Shown one piece after another: positions 11,523 through 22,805 of a DNA stretch of 64,000 nucleotides. The DNA is from Anisus vortex (lineage: Eukaryota > Mollusca > Gastropoda > Planorbidae): NCBI GenBank assembly GCA_949126835.1, contig OX421506.1, positions 26,511,801 to 26,575,800 on the forward strand, in the 5' to 3' direction. Made by a program: the position numbers and the translations under genes. The notes beneath the pieces are model-generated. The model was given only the letters and a program-made list of their open reading frames with translations, was not told where the DNA came from and did no database searches. Within the stretch, counting starts at the first letter, position 1. Every line of letters begins with the position of its first letter.

Positions 11523-12681
11523 CATAGGTTCTCAACGGGGGTGATATCGCCCCCTGGGCGGCGGTGAGACACTTTAGGGGGGCGCTGATATTCCAGGGGG
11601 CGATTGGGGGGCGGTGCAGGGCAAGTGGGCGGTACAAACGTACCTGATATATTTTAACACCTTAGCTATTTGAATCGATTCGTTTTTGGAGGATGAAATG
11701 TGATGTAAACGTAAGTGCTGCTAAATATCTGCTATCCAGCCCCCCCCCCCCCCACACACACACACAGTATGCCTACATATTATTATTTTAATAAGAAATA
11801 GAAATCGCAGTGACTTTTCGATGAAATAGGGGTTTGTATTTGCAATTATAGTGTACGGCCGGCTGGTCCTGTGGTTGGTTCACCGGACAGTAAACCCTGC
11901 TTACTGCTGACCGATCACTGTCGCTCTAACATCTGCTAATTGAAAGTACTAATATTAATGATATTTTCATCTCAGTTTAACCGAGATGTCCTTTATGCGG
12001 TTTAGATCAAATGTGAAAAGCTAATATTATTGTTAAGAGGTATAGATAAGTTGTAATCATACAAACTGGGTAGATATTGTAAGGTTTGAAATTATACATA
12101 TAAATTCTTTAGTCATATAATATTTATATAATTTTCAAATACTTTTACAGTTTGATCATTTCAAAGTTATAAATTATAAGCCATCAATTTTTTTTAAAGA
12201 AAAAAAAAACAACAGTAGGCCTAATATTAGCTCAAATTAAACGGGCTAATTAACTCCCTTTAACAAAAAAATGTTTCCACATTTGCTTCAATAGTGATGC
12301 CGAACAAGTTCTGTTTTGTAATAATATTACTGATTATTAGACCTAAGGCTTTTGCAAACAAAATTGAAACAAAAATAGACAAATTGCTAGCAACACACCA
12401 AGCAAACGATTATTATTAATAGTTATTTATTTAAACCTTTTGTTAAGGCAATTCTTTTATCTATTAATTCTTACAATATGTTTCCTTTTCAGTTGTTTTA
12501 AAGATAATTATTCACACAAAAAGTCTAGTCAGCCGAAAAAAAATTAAATTGCGGAAACTATAGTCCAGATGGGTGGAAGGGGGGGGGGGAGTGGGAGCTA
12601 AAAGTAAGTTGGGGGGGGGGGGCGGTGAGCGAAAAAAAATGTAAAAGTGGGCGGTAAGCCGAAAAAGGTTGAGAACCTATG
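11523..12681 (+). mobile_element. hAT transposon copy A, non-autonomous
   Basis: Perfect 14-bp terminal inverted repeats (CATAGGTTCTCAAC ... GTTGAGAACCTATG) and a perfect 8-bp target duplication define 1159 bp. The terminal region (GGGGG..ATCGCCCCCTGG..GGCGGTGAG) is typical of a hAT subfamily. Near 12360 a remnant of the transposase C-terminus remains (FANKIETKIDKLLATHQAN), with most of the gene deleted. A second-family SINE has inserted at 11857-11932. Related copies lie at 24876-26136 and 38400-47610. Confidence 0.93.
11857..11932 (+). mobile_element. Second-family SINE fragment nested in hAT copy A
   Basis: GGCCGGCTGGTCCTGTGGTT, GGTTCACCGGACAGTAA and GCTGACCGATCACTGTC match the head at 11203-11290. 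Confidence 0.65.
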
Positions 12682-12689
12682 AACTAAAT
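12682..12689. repeat. hAT target site duplication (right)
   Basis: AACTAAAT, identical to 11515-11522. Confidence 0.9.
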
Positions 12690-12759
12690 TAAAGTTTAGT
12701 ACTCCTGCGAGCCAGTCGCATAGGCCATAATGCGTTGTTGTTTGTTTTTTATCCATGGT

Positions 12760-12885
12760 CTGTAGGGTGTCCTTGAGTTTATTCACCCCAGCTCTGGTGT
12801 GTAACTGACAGTTTGTCGGGATGGGTGGGGTGAGGGGGTTACTAAAGTTCGGCTGTGGCACTGTGTTGGCCACACAATCCCATGG
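12760..12885 (+). mobile_element. SINE fragment, strongly diverged
   Basis: Recognisable pieces: GGTCTGTAGGGTGTCC, CCCAGCTCTGGTGTGTAACTG, and CTGTGTTGGCCACACAATCC. Confidence 0.6.
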
Positions 12886-12977
12886 AATGTCGAAAAATAA
12901 ACATAAAAAAACAACAACACTAAAATCATATCGTCAATGACATAGTGTCAATATTTTATCGAGACGCACATATAATT

Positions 12978-13058
12978 TTAACCCTTACTGTCCCGGGCGC
13001 GTATATAGCGAACTGAAGATAGCATAGATAGAAAGTAGGTCGGTACAGGAAGGGTTAA
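12978..13058. mobile_element. piggyBac-type MITE, copy 1 (~80 bp)
   Basis: Bounded by TTAA on both sides, with inner ends CCCTTACTGTCCCGG and GTACAGGAAGGG forming an imperfect inverted repeat. TTAA target duplication plus CCC-starting ends is the piggyBac signature. It is too small to encode anything. A second copy lies at 16329-16409. Confidence 0.8.
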
Positions 13059-13701
13059 AAATCAATTCATTGAGCTTTAGAACCGTCGAAATATAATATA
13101 AATATGGCAGGGGTGTGGATACGGAATGGGGGAGGGGGAGGGGTGGAGGGAGAGAGTGTTGTTGCAGATAAGAAGTGGGGGAGATAAGAGCGGCCTATAA
13201 ATTCTGCTAAACTGCCAGAGTTGTCGTTATTAGTAAACACTTGTGTGTCAGCATTGTTTCATTGTCCCGATTGGTGACGCGCGTGACATAGTCACATAGG
13301 CGGCCATTGGCGCTGTTGAGTTTGTTTTCGAATTTAAAAAATAATAAAAAAATTATCCCGGGGTTTACAAATTCGCATTTTTTTTTTTATAGTGTGGTTG
13401 TAGTTCTGGTTGTTGTTGTTTTTTCGCGGGTTAATTAATATTTATAATTGTTCGTCTCGCATGTGTAGTAGGCCTATTGGTTTACCTGCAATGTTTTTTC
13501 GTGCTACTTGTGGGTTGTGTCCTTGTTACCTGCGGACCGCGTGTCTGCTTCACTTTGAGTATGTGTGTGCGGGGGTGGGGGATATAAACATTTAATTCAT
13601 TTAGCTGAATCTCAATGTACCCCGCTAATATCATCTTACAGTGAACTTGTTGTACAATAATGCCTTATTAATGTATAAACATGCACCTATTTGATTTGTT
13701 T
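13059..13701. other. Unassigned stretch
   Basis: Contains G-rich and AT-rich pieces. No gene or repeat is recognised. Confidence 0.5.
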
Positions 13702-13800
13702 ACATTTAAAATAGGTCAACCTGATGTAAAGTAGGTCAACCTGATGTAAACTAGGCCAACCTGATGTAAATTAGGCCAACCTTTTGTAAATTAGGCCAAC
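13702..13800. repeat. 20-bp minisatellite, left block
   Basis: About five units of TAGGTCAACCTGATGTAAAT. The last unit is split by the solo LTR that follows; the same array resumes at 14355. Confidence 0.9.
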
Positions 13801-14349
13801 TGTAAGTTGGTATTTAGTAACTGTTCAACACTTTCACTAACTATCTCTTCGAGGCTTTGACAAAGTTAATAACAATCTCCAGGAACAGTAAAATATATAG
13901 ATAAGTTTATTCACACACACATATTTTTATGTCCTCATAATTCATGTGAATATCCATGCACAATGATATATATATATATATTCACTCAATAGCATTGCAA
14001 TTTACATAATAGAATGTACAGAATAGATTTACTGAGATCTCCAATATTATATCCATTACAAAATATCCACATAAAAAACGTCAGCTCTTATCACCACAAA
14101 AGCTGGATGTCCACTACTGACTAAGGTCGAGTCTCGTAACCTTCCCTACCGATCTTCTCTAACCTTTTTTTTTTTCAACACGTGAATTAATTACAAATTA
14201 CTAAACTGCGCAATAACTTTAGTCTTCTCTTGTCATATAATAAATATAGTCTGTTTTTTTCTATAAAAGGTCAAGGTTTACTTTTCTTTTCATTGGTTAT
14301 CACTCTTTGACCATAGACTATTTATTATGTTCTATTTCAATCACTGACA
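13801..14349 (+). mobile_element. Solo LTR (549 bp) inserted in minisatellite
   Basis: It begins TGTAAG and ends TGACA (TGT...ACA), and is flanked by a perfect 5-bp duplication CCAAC (13796-13800 and 14350-14354). It interrupts an otherwise continuous 20-bp tandem array, so its boundaries are fixed independently by the array. The interior is AT-rich with TATA-like stretches and no coding capacity. The likely origin is LTR-LTR recombination of a Ty3/gypsy-type element. It is not similar to the 1073-bp LTRs at 39859 and 46204. Confidence 0.8.
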
Positions 14350-14354
14350 CCAAC

Positions 14355-14629
14355 CGTATGTAAATTAGGTCAACCTGATGTAAATTAGGCCAACCTGATG
14401 TAAATTAGGTCAACATGAAGTAAATTAGGTCAACCTGATGTAGATTAGGTCAACCTGGTGTAAATTAGGTCAACCTGATGAAAATTGGGTCATTCTGATG
14501 TAAATTGGGTCATTATGATGTAAATTAGGTCAACCTGATGTTAATTAGGTCAACCTGATGTAAATTAGGTCAACCTGATGTAAATTAGGTTATCCTGATG
14601 TACATTAGGTCAACATGATGTAAATTAGG
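14355..14629. repeat. 20-bp minisatellite, right block
   Basis: About 14 units of TAAATTAGGTCAACCTGATG with point variants. It continues the left block at 13702-13800. Confidence 0.95.
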
Positions 14630-14862
14630 TATGGTAGCACGGTGGTAGAGCCGGCAGCGCGTTCTGCTGGCGTACCAATGGTCCTGGGTGCGATTTCATT
14701 TGAAGGCTAAGATTTGTTCCCTGTGTCTACCCATATGCCCTATCTAACGGGTACCTGACATTGGTTGGGATAAAGCAAAGGCGACAGGGCATTGTACTGG
14801 CCGCACAATCCCCTAAAACGCCGGCCCTCTGGATCAATTTTGTCCGAAGGGTACTTAACATT
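14630..14862 (+). mobile_element. SINE, full head and body with internal deletion
   Basis: The tRNA head is complete (GCACGGTGGTAGAGCCGGCA ... GTCCTGGGTGCGATTTCAT). The body follows, then GCATTGTACTGGCCGCACAATCC. About 40 bp are missing before the tail (GGCCCTCTGGATCAATTTTG). It lies directly after the 20-bp minisatellite. Confidence 0.85.
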
Positions 14863-14896
14863 TTAAACTTATAATAGGCCTACCCGTTCTACGGTA

Positions 14897-14904
14897 GGCT
14901 ATAG
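14897..14904. repeat. hAT target site duplication (left, copy D)
   Basis: GGCTATAG, against GGCTATAA at 16942-16949 (7 of 8 identical). Confidence 0.75.
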
Positions 14905-15184
14905 CAGGGGTCGGCAACTTGACACGCAGAGTAATTTTCAGTGGCACGCATGGGAGTCCACCAAGAAGGAGATTTTTAATGCTAACTACATGAAAATCAC
15001 GCTGGAAGTCATTGGATTCACGATTGTTTGATTGAATCTATTTTTAAAATAGTCAATTTTGAAAGCGTCTCCTCTTGTATCTTATATTGTATCTTGTATC
15101 TTGTAAGTCACTACTACAAGAAAGTGATACGGAATATAAAGATCTGCTGTTACACACATTGTTCTTTATCGTAGACGAGATTAA

Positions 15185-15392
15185 GTTTTGAATAGATTCC
15201 TTTCTTGTCTGGAAGCAATTAATGAAATTGATGAAAACAAAATGTGTTCCGGTATTGAATGAGAAGAACTAACAGCTGAAGCCGATGTTTCTGAATGACA
15301 TGGCAGCTAATATAAACGAGTTGAACTTGCTTTTGCAAGGCCGGGGGCAATCAGCACTTGAACCGTTAGACACTGGAATGAATTTACATTGA
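15185..15392 (+). pseudogene. hAT transposase pseudogene (Charlie-like)
   Basis: Two open pieces in different frames are visible. 15185-15262 reads VLNRFLSCLEAINEIDENK and ends at a stop. 15285-15392 reads FLNDMAANINELNLLLQGRG and then decays to a stop. The pattern 'VL.RF..L...I.E.....FL.D....+NELN..LQG+.' is characteristic of the hAT transposase family that includes Charlie and domesticated ZBED/GTF2IRD2-type proteins. The catalytic core cannot be followed, and the frame change and stops make it non-functional. Confidence 0.8.
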
Positions 15393-16328
15393 AACTGGAC
15401 ATATCTTGCCGTGAAATCAATTTCAAAACATTTTAACTATTAAGACTTTCAAATGTATGGACTCATGTTTTCATACCACATCAAGACTGACTGGATTGAT
15501 TATACTACTTCTTATATCTGGATCTTTTTTTTTTTATAGTAATGTATTGACTATTTTAAAATGCAACAATGGGAATTTTAAACATCCAAAATTAGGCATC
15601 AAAATATGCCAATTTGCGAAAAAAAATCTATAAGGAAGCTGCTTAGGAAAGTCATCTACTATTTTCAACTGCTAGGTATTCTCTCTACTTGCAGCCTTTG
15701 GTTCAAAGATATATGAAAGTATATGAAAGTTGTTTTAATCATACAAAGAAGTCACACTTCACCACTCAGAATTAACTAAATATTTCTTTGACATTGAACA
15801 ACTAGTGAAGCGCGTTCGAGGACAAGGCGCTCATTAATTGATACAGACTTATAAGACTACATTCAAAAGAGTTTTTATTCTCGTCTTCTTTAATTAAGCA
15901 CAAATATAATTTATTCTAAAACAATTTTATTAGTTTTATTATTTTAAGAAATATAAGAAACGTATATACTAGCATTAGATTATGTAATTGGTGTAATTAT
16001 TGTTTTAAAAAATCCATTAACCGACTTAAACAATTAATGCAGGAAACATTGATTTACAACTGTTTAACGTAAATTAATATAATACCTTTAATGACTAGTT
16101 AAATACAAAAATATAATGCAAGATTTATATAAAAAAACAATATTAATAAAAAGTATTAGTTATATTACAAAACATAACATGTTTGGTTGGCATCACTACT
16201 TATAGATACAAACTTGGAGAATTTAATTTAATTAAAGGGAGATAATTAACTCGTTGTTTTTTAGGTAATATTTCAAAATGTTTATTATTTTTCATTTGTT
16301 AAAAAAATTAGTAGCTAACAATTATAGC

Positions 16329-16409
16329 TTAACCCTTATAGTCCCGGGCGCGTATATAGCGGAACTAAAGGCAGTATAGATAGAAGTAGGTCGGTACGGG
16401 AAGGGTTAA
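16329..16409. mobile_element. piggyBac-type MITE, copy 2, nested in hAT copy D
   Basis: TTAA-bounded, with ends CCCTTATAGTCCCGG and GTACGGGAAGGG. Most of its length matches the copy at 12978-13058. Confidence 0.8.
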
Positions 16410-16941
16410 AAATAATAAAACTATTTAGAAAAAGATAGTAAAAATTATATAAATATCATAGAAGTGAAGAATTTATATGTACATTTGTGAACATTACATT
16501 AGCTACCCATTTTGTATAATTACAACGCATCAATTCCCCTTAGATACAATAAAAATTCTGTTTAATTGTTGCCGATGTACTAAAAAATACAAATAATCAC
16601 AGACTAAAATATTAATACTTGGTAGGTTCATGAGTCAATCATAATTATTACATTTTAAGACATTAATCATTAATGTGAAAGTTCAGTTATAAAAATAATA
16701 TTTGCTATAAACACACACAAAAAAAACGTCAATATTTTTAATTAAATAAATAGCTGAACTTTTTTTTTAATAGAGTGCCTTTGCTTTTTGCCTTGGTGTT
16801 GCTTCGGAGCGTAATAAATTGTCTTATAACAACAAGAACAAAAAAATATCGTAGAGCAGGTTTACTTTCAGGCTGTTGGCACGCTGAATGATTTACAAAT
16901 CAGAGTTTGACACACTATTAGCAAAAGGTTGCCGACCCCTA

Positions 16942-17254
16942 GGCTATAATCAGTGTTCTATCATTTTTTCTGAAAACAAATTCAAGGCTGTTTCCAGCAT
17001 ATTTCAAGGCATAGGAGCCAAATTTCAGGCTACTGAAATGTATTTTATGTGAGATTTGAATTTAATAACTTAATTACTGTCCCTAAGCCATAATATCATC
17101 AGATTTACAATGACAGAAGTATACCATACTTTATTGTTATTTCAATAAAAAAATTGTATCTATAAAATTGCGAATATTCACGAGCTAGTTGGCAGATTTA
17201 ACCAATCACGTATTTGGAAAATGGTCACGCGCCTCCTCCCCCTTGTGACCTAAA
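16942..17254. other. Unassigned stretch
   Basis: Begins with the hAT target duplication. Nothing else is recognised. Confidence 0.5.
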
Positions 17255-17342
17255 TATGGCGTGAATCTAAGGCTCGGTAAGCGGGCGTTTACTGCGTATA
17301 TGGCGTGAATCTAAGGCTCGGTCAGCGGGCGTTTACTGCGTA
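17255..17342. repeat. 44-bp tandem duplication
   Basis: Two nearly identical units starting TATGGCGTGAATCTAAGGCT and ending CGGGCGTTTACTGCG; one base differs. Confidence 0.9.
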
Positions 17343-17404
17343 TATAGCCTAAATGGGATTGGCGTTTTTTGTCTGAATTAATTTTTATAATCAAATTTTT
17401 TAGT

Positions 17405-17485
17405 ATGCTGCGGTGACAGAAACTGGTGAATGCTGCTTAACCGGCCCTATGATCTATTTGGTACGAAGGGTACTTTACTTTACTT
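17405..17485 (+). mobile_element. SINE tail fragment
   Basis: GACAGAAACTGGTGAATGCT, GCTTAACCGGCCCTATGATC and GGTACGAAGGG, ending in TACTTTACTTTACTTT, the short repeat tail of the family. Confidence 0.8.
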
Positions 17486-19155
17486 TCTAACTTACCTGTC
17501 ATATGTAAGCCACATTACTAAGCAACTTTCTTACATGCATAATTCATACCATACTGACTATAAGTAATTGGAGTATTCCTGTCGGACCAGATTGATCCAT
17601 ACAAGAAAAAACCTACAACAAAATCTACAAACTACAACAAAACTTCAACATAAACTACACCAACTATTAGAATAACTATTTAAAAATCAAAAATAAGACC
17701 ACCAATTGCAACAAATAAACTACAACAACTACTTCAACCAAAAGCTTCAACCAACTATTACAATAACTATTGCATTACAATAAAAATTAGAACTACAATT
17801 TAAACCAAAAAAAAACTACAATAGCACCAAGTAATAAAAATAGGTCTAAGAATCTCCTTCTCCTGAATAAAATCTACTTTTAAAAAAAACAAACAAGTTT
17901 TGTGTGAAAGTTCTTCAAATCAATTAAAAATGTCAACAACAAAAAAAAAACGAATAAGGATGTTACATCTTCTTCTTTATATTTTGTTGTTGTTGAAAAC
18001 ACAACCGAAAGCAACGGAAGACAGTGAAGCATTGCCAAAATTTGCAACAATAGGGACGTCTGTTGTGAACGTATTGTTTTACTGTTTCTAAATCCAACAC
18101 CCGACTCCAATATGTTACAACTTAGAAAATGTCCCAATTAAAACAAATAACAAAATTGTTAAAACAAAATTGTGTTCATTTTTTAGGGAGGAAAAAAAAT
18201 GGGGGGGGGGGGTATTCGGGTAAGGGGAAGAGGGGATAACCGGTGCATGGGTAGATGGGTGAGGAGGGAGTATGTAAAAAAAAAAATGGGGGATAGACAG
18301 AAAGGAAAAAAAAGAATGGCGAAAGGTGGTGTCGGTTATCGCCGATAAACAATGCTTAAATTTCCACCAACTTTATTTTTAAGGACGAATGGTTGTGGGG
18401 GGAAATTTGAGTCGAGGGGGAGTGAGGGGTATGGTTGTGCGGGGATTCAGGGAAAGATGTAATGAGGGCGGAAGGGAGTTATGGGGGGGGGGGGGGTCGT
18501 GATAAAGTGTGGGATTTCTTTGAAGGTGTTAAATTAGGAGGAGGGAGGGGGGAGGGTGTTTAATGGAGGGAGGGAGGGGAGACGACGGGGGGTGCGAATA
18601 ATGTACGATAAGTGAACAATGTGTGGGGGCGTGGGGGGGATGGGTATCTATACCCGTTTGTGTCACAATATATTTCTTCCTGGCATTCACTGACACTATG
18701 ACACTGTCAGTGTCCTCCGCCCCCCCCCCCCCCCACACACACAACCCTTATATTTGTTCCTTGGCGAATCCAAAAAAAGTATGTGACACTTTGATTTAAA
18801 AGTTTGAAAAACACAATGATAGCGTTGGGTCTCCGACCCTCTCCTCCTCTCCCCCGCCCTTCCTTTTCATCTCTTCACCTCCTCGCCGCCCCCGTCTCCC
18901 CCACACCCCCACCGACGACACCTACCTCTTTCTAAAGTCCAACCAAAACTGCTTACAAAATGTCATCATTAGAAAAATAAGCAACCAAACATTGAGAACT
19001 CGCAAATGGCTACAGGCCTAAAATGGAGTGCTCAATACCATAAGCGTATCTCGGGGGACTATCAGGGGGCGTGGGGAGGAGAGCGACAAGGTATGCACGT
19101 GCATTAACTTCTTCTGATATTCCCCCCAGCCACATGAAACAAACGACTATGGTAC
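17486..19155. other. Unassigned, low-complexity stretch
   Basis: CTACAACAAA-like low complexity at about 17600-17870. G-rich purine tracts at about 18190-18620 with several G runs. A C run at about 18719-18734. No gene is seen. Confidence 0.55.
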
Positions 19156-19440
19156 ATGTTGGTAGCATTCGCTAGCATTCGCTTCATCTATTACAATAAT
19201 CATAAACATAAAGACAAAAACACTTTCCTTGTCCCTTATGCGAGAACAAATGCATATAAGTACTCTTTCTTCCCGAGTGGCATTCGGGCATGGAATGGGT
19301 TGCCTGAACAAACCAGGAAAACCAATAACCTAACATCGTTTAAAACATTAATAAAAATGCAAGACTAGACTCGGACCACGGATGAGCGTAGGGCGCAATA
19401 ATCTTCTTTATAGAAGGAGCGTCTGTAATGTATAAGATAA
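19156..19440 (+). pseudogene. LINE (non-LTR) ORF2 C-terminus and 3' UTR
   Basis: The open frame 19156-19368 ends with YKYSFFPSGIRAWNGLPEQ...SFKTLIKMQD and a stop. This is the classic last segment of CR1/jockey-like LINE ORF2 proteins ('NSFFPR.I..WN.LP......SFK..L'). The following 70 bp (GCGTAGGGCGCAATAATCTT, GAAGGAGCGTCTGTAATGTA, TAAGATAA) is a shared 3' UTR, also seen at 30318-30530 and 49915-50130. It is a 5'-truncated insertion, normal for LINEs. The upstream boundary is uncertain. Confidence 0.85.
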
Positions 19441-19800
19441 ATCGCAATAGTCTATTTTACTATTATTGTGCAATTGTTCAGAAAGAGACAGCAAGTTCTC
19501 CCCCCCCCCCCCCATTCCCCCAATTGTAAACTATTACCCCCCCCCCCCAGACACACACACACAAACCGACCCAGATATAACACTATATGCTCCCTTCATA
19601 GCTCTCTCTCTACCTTGCATTAGTCCGCAAAATTGTCTCTATCCACTTTGTCCTATTCCACCCCTCACCCCCTTCCAGCATCTTGAAACCCCAGATACGC
19701 CTCCTGTTCAAAAGACTACATGTAAAAAAAAATATGGACGATCTCAACTTAAAGGGAAACCGGAAATGCGAATGTCTTAAAATATAACAGATTATTTAGT
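19441..19800. other. Unassigned, C-run-rich
   Basis: Two C runs (about 19500-19515 and 19538-19549) and a short CA tract. No gene is seen. Confidence 0.55.
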
Positions 19801-19945
19801 TTGGGGACACATAGGTCTTGCAGCAGCATCGCACAGGTTTAAACTACTAACCGTATTGGGTTCGAATCCTGGTGTTTCCAGCTTATTGGCATAAAGCTAA
19901 AGGCGACTGGGAATAGTGACTGTGAATAGTGCTAATAAATGCCAT
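19801..19945 (+). mobile_element. SINE fragment, forward
   Basis: Contains the B box (GGGTTCGAATCCTGGTGTTT) and AGCTAAAGGCGACTGGGAAT. It then degenerates into a head-to-head junction with the reverse copy that follows. Confidence 0.65.
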
Positions 19946-19954
19946 GACTTGTAA

Positions 19955-20205
19955 AGTACCATTCGGACCAAACTGATCATAAGGCTGTTAAAGCAGCGTT
20001 CACTAGTTCCTGTGGTCACGGCATACTAAGGGATGTGTGGCCAGCGCAATGCCCAGCCGCCTTTACTTTACCCCAACTAATGTCAAGTACCCGTCAGAGC
20101 TGAATAGACTCCAGGACACCCTCAAGTCCTGGGAAAAAATTCTAGCCTTAAACAGGATTCGAACCCAGGACCTCGGCTACCGTGCCCCAAATACCATGAC
20201 TTGGC
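19955..20205 (-). mobile_element. SINE, nearly full length, reverse
   Basis: Runs from the tail (ATTCGGACCAAACTGATCAT) through GTGGCCAGCGCAATGCCCAG and GGACACCCTCAAGTCCTGGG to the B box (AGGATTCGAACCCAGGACCT). Confidence 0.9.
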
Positions 20206-20999
20206 AAGGTGGAAAAACTAGTCATATATTTAACGAGTGATGATATAGTTGGATGGGCCAGTTCGCGAATGGATGGGTGGATAGGCGAGTATGTGGATAA
20301 ATAGACGGGCATGCACCTAGGAATGGTGCGACTAGAGAGTCGTTTGAGAGTAGTTGTAATACTCTTCTCTTTGTTGAGAGCCTCTGTGTCTTTCCCAACC
20401 CCAACACCGGCAACGGAATAATTCATTGTGGAAAGAAGACGCATTGAGCGTGCTAAATTCAATAGCATAGAATGATGCGCTATAAAAAATATTTTTTTTA
20501 ATCCTGTACTGATGGGTGGATATATGCTTCGATATATGGATTGACAGTCAGATAGACAGATATATTGATAAATTGTGTTTGTAAATAAAATTAATAACGA
20601 ACAGAAACAACAACACATCTTATGGACACCACCATCTTCTAGTAGTCTTTATTAAATGCATAAGACGGAACGGCACGTCTCCTACTTATCATACAATAGT
20701 CGTCTGTGTCCTTTGGCCCAGATCCCTTAATTTGCCATGAACCATCACTTTCAACAATGGCTTTTTACTTTGTGTTAAAACAATGGCGTAGACCACGTGC
20801 TCACTGCAGTTCTCTAATCGTTTGGTAAAAAAAAAAGTACAATTTTAGCCTGGGTGCTTTCCCTTAGTAATTGTTTTCTTAACACTTTTTTGGCATGATA
20901 ATATTTTAATAAACTTTTTTTTCATCAAATTTGTTTTGCATGACTATTTGTGCTGGACACTTTCATCAAATAACCACTCTTTTGCTAAACATATTTTTT
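20206..20999. other. Unassigned stretch
   Basis: A short GGAT/GGTGGATAGG repeat lies near 20240-20310. No gene is seen. Confidence 0.5.
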
Positions 21000-21260
21000 G
21001 CAGATAGATAGATGGTTATATATTATATAACATACATAAATAGATCAGTAGGCATATAGATAGAAAAAAAAATATATAGCCTAAAGGATATTAAGTTAGA
21101 CAGTCATGCCGACATACAGATAGACAGATAGAGAAAGATAAAAGCTAAAGACAGATAAATAGGTAGACAGATAAACAGATAAATAGATACATCAATAAAT
21201 AGCTAAATAGCTAAATAGATAAATAGTTAAATAGATGGATAGACAAACAGACAAAAAGAC
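21000..21260. repeat. GATA/AAATAGATA microsatellite
   Basis: Imperfect GATA repeats with AGCTAAATAGATAAAT variants. Confidence 0.85.
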
Positions 21261-21796
21261 ATAGAGAAAGTTTATCTAGGGTGAGACTCTGTGTGATACA
21301 AGCGCCATGTTCCAGACAGAGCCTGTATGAAGCCGTGTCCATCAATTGGTCACAGTCTAATGGTACAGTTATCTTGTACACCAGCACACCTCTCTGCCAC
21401 CGTCTGGTATATTCACATACCTGTACATTTTGTACCTGTGTATGTATTCATGCACAAGTTTCACCTGACTTGTATTTTTCATGTCATGGTTTGCAATTCT
21501 TTTTCCATGTTTTTTTTTGTTTTGTTTTATCCAATTACATTCGTTTACTAACGGGATACATATAACGGACCTGAGGCCATTGTACTGACTTCCAACAGAA
21601 AGATAACTTTTTGATAACCATATTCAGCGGATATACGGTCAGTTAATTGATGTATAGTCTGTGTTAAACGTATTGCTTGGTTAGTTTTACGCTTTCAATA
21701 TAAGATGCATTGTCATTGTTTCGTCTATATATAAGTTCAACCTATGTGCCTATTGCGATTCCCAATGGTTAATTTAAAGATTTAATTTAATAGTAA
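21261..21796. other. Unassigned stretch
   Basis: Nothing is recognised. Confidence 0.5.
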
Positions 21797-22045
21797 AGTA
21801 GTCCATTACGTCCAAATTGACCCATACGGCCGGTTAAGCACCGTTCACGAGTTTCTACTTAGAGATTGTGTGGCCATTACAATACCCAGCCTCCTTTACT
21901 TTGACCCCCCAACTGCTATCAGGTACCCCACCATGGCTAGGTAGACTCGGGGACACCCTCCAAAATCCAAGAACAAAATTTGCCTTCATCAGGATTCAAA
22001 TTCCGTGCCTTTCTATACGCCAGCCAAACACACTGCCAACCTGCC
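21797..22045 (-). mobile_element. SINE, nearly full length, reverse
   Basis: From GTCCAAATTGACCCATACGG, through GATTGTGTGGCCATTACAAT and GGGACACCCTCCAAAATCC, to the B box (AGGATTCAAATTCCGTGCC) and CCAGCCAAACACACTGCCAA (tRNA head). Confidence 0.88.
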
Positions 22046-22186
22046 AAAGTGTCCCTTGGCTAAATATAACGACATCTTGAATTAATTATATATTTTTTGT
22101 TTTCACCCCCCCCCCCCCAGTGCATCACTCGGCCCACCGTGCCCCACGCCCTCGGGTCATTATAGTCTTATAATTTACTTCTGAAT

Positions 22187-22244
22187 TGGAAAAGCGATCT
22201 GCGTGCCAAGTTTGGCAGGCGTGTCGCAGGTTGTCGATACCTGG
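22187..22244 (-). mobile_element. hAT MITE terminal fragment
   Basis: GCGTGCCAAGTTTGGCAGGC followed by GCAGGTTGTCGATACCTGG resembles the terminal 60 bp of the CAGGGGTCGGCAACC subfamily, diverged in the terminus. Confidence 0.5.
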
Positions 22245-22805
22245 AGTAGACAACGGCGTTTTAGAAGTTGAAAATGTTTGCGATACCTTGCAATGCTTTG
22301 TTTACATTCGAGGGACGCCTTTATTTACATTATTGATAACTTTACTTACTTCCTGTAGGAGCGTAGAGCTGGAGGGTGAGTAGAGATTGAAGAATTATGG
22401 TCGTTTAATCCAGAGAGTTATCGGAACTTGCTGACAAGAGCTATCGTACATCACAGAAGGAGATGCTCGTCCGTAGACTCAAGAAAGGATGGGGGGAGCA
22501 ATCAGTCTTAGGGTCGGCATAGTCTTTGACCCAGACCTAACCTTTGCACCCCCTCCCCCCCCCCCCGTTCAATCCACTACCCTTAGTTTGACAATGATGG
22601 AAGACTACTCATGGGTGTTACTACGCGTGGTGGGGGGGGGGGGGTAGATAAAGATAGCGTATGGTGGTATAAAATAGTAGCTTACGTTTTTTTAGGGAAA
22701 AGTCTGGGGGGAGGGAGGTTGTTTGTTTTTTATATTGATGCGAATAGAAGCAGTGGCGTTGAACTCTGGTTGGGGGGGGGGGACTGGTGTTGAGAGAGCT
22801 GGGAC
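22245..22805. other. Unassigned, G/C-run-rich
   Basis: C run at about 22553-22566, G runs at about 22631-22644 and 22772-22782. No gene is seen. Confidence 0.5.

Larger units (their letters stand above)
14905..16941 (+). mobile_element. hAT transposon copy D with transposase remnant
   Basis: Ends are CAGGGGTCGGCAAC and GTTGCCGACCCCTA, an inverted repeat except for the outermost base. Flanking 8-bp duplications match at 7 of 8. The 2037-bp element carries a decayed transposase (15185-15392). In its right half (about 15900-16800), sequence resembles the interior of copies A-C in the opposite orientation. A piggyBac-type MITE is nested at 16329-16409. The ends belong to the same subfamily as the small MITE at 50332-50540. 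Confidence 0.88.
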
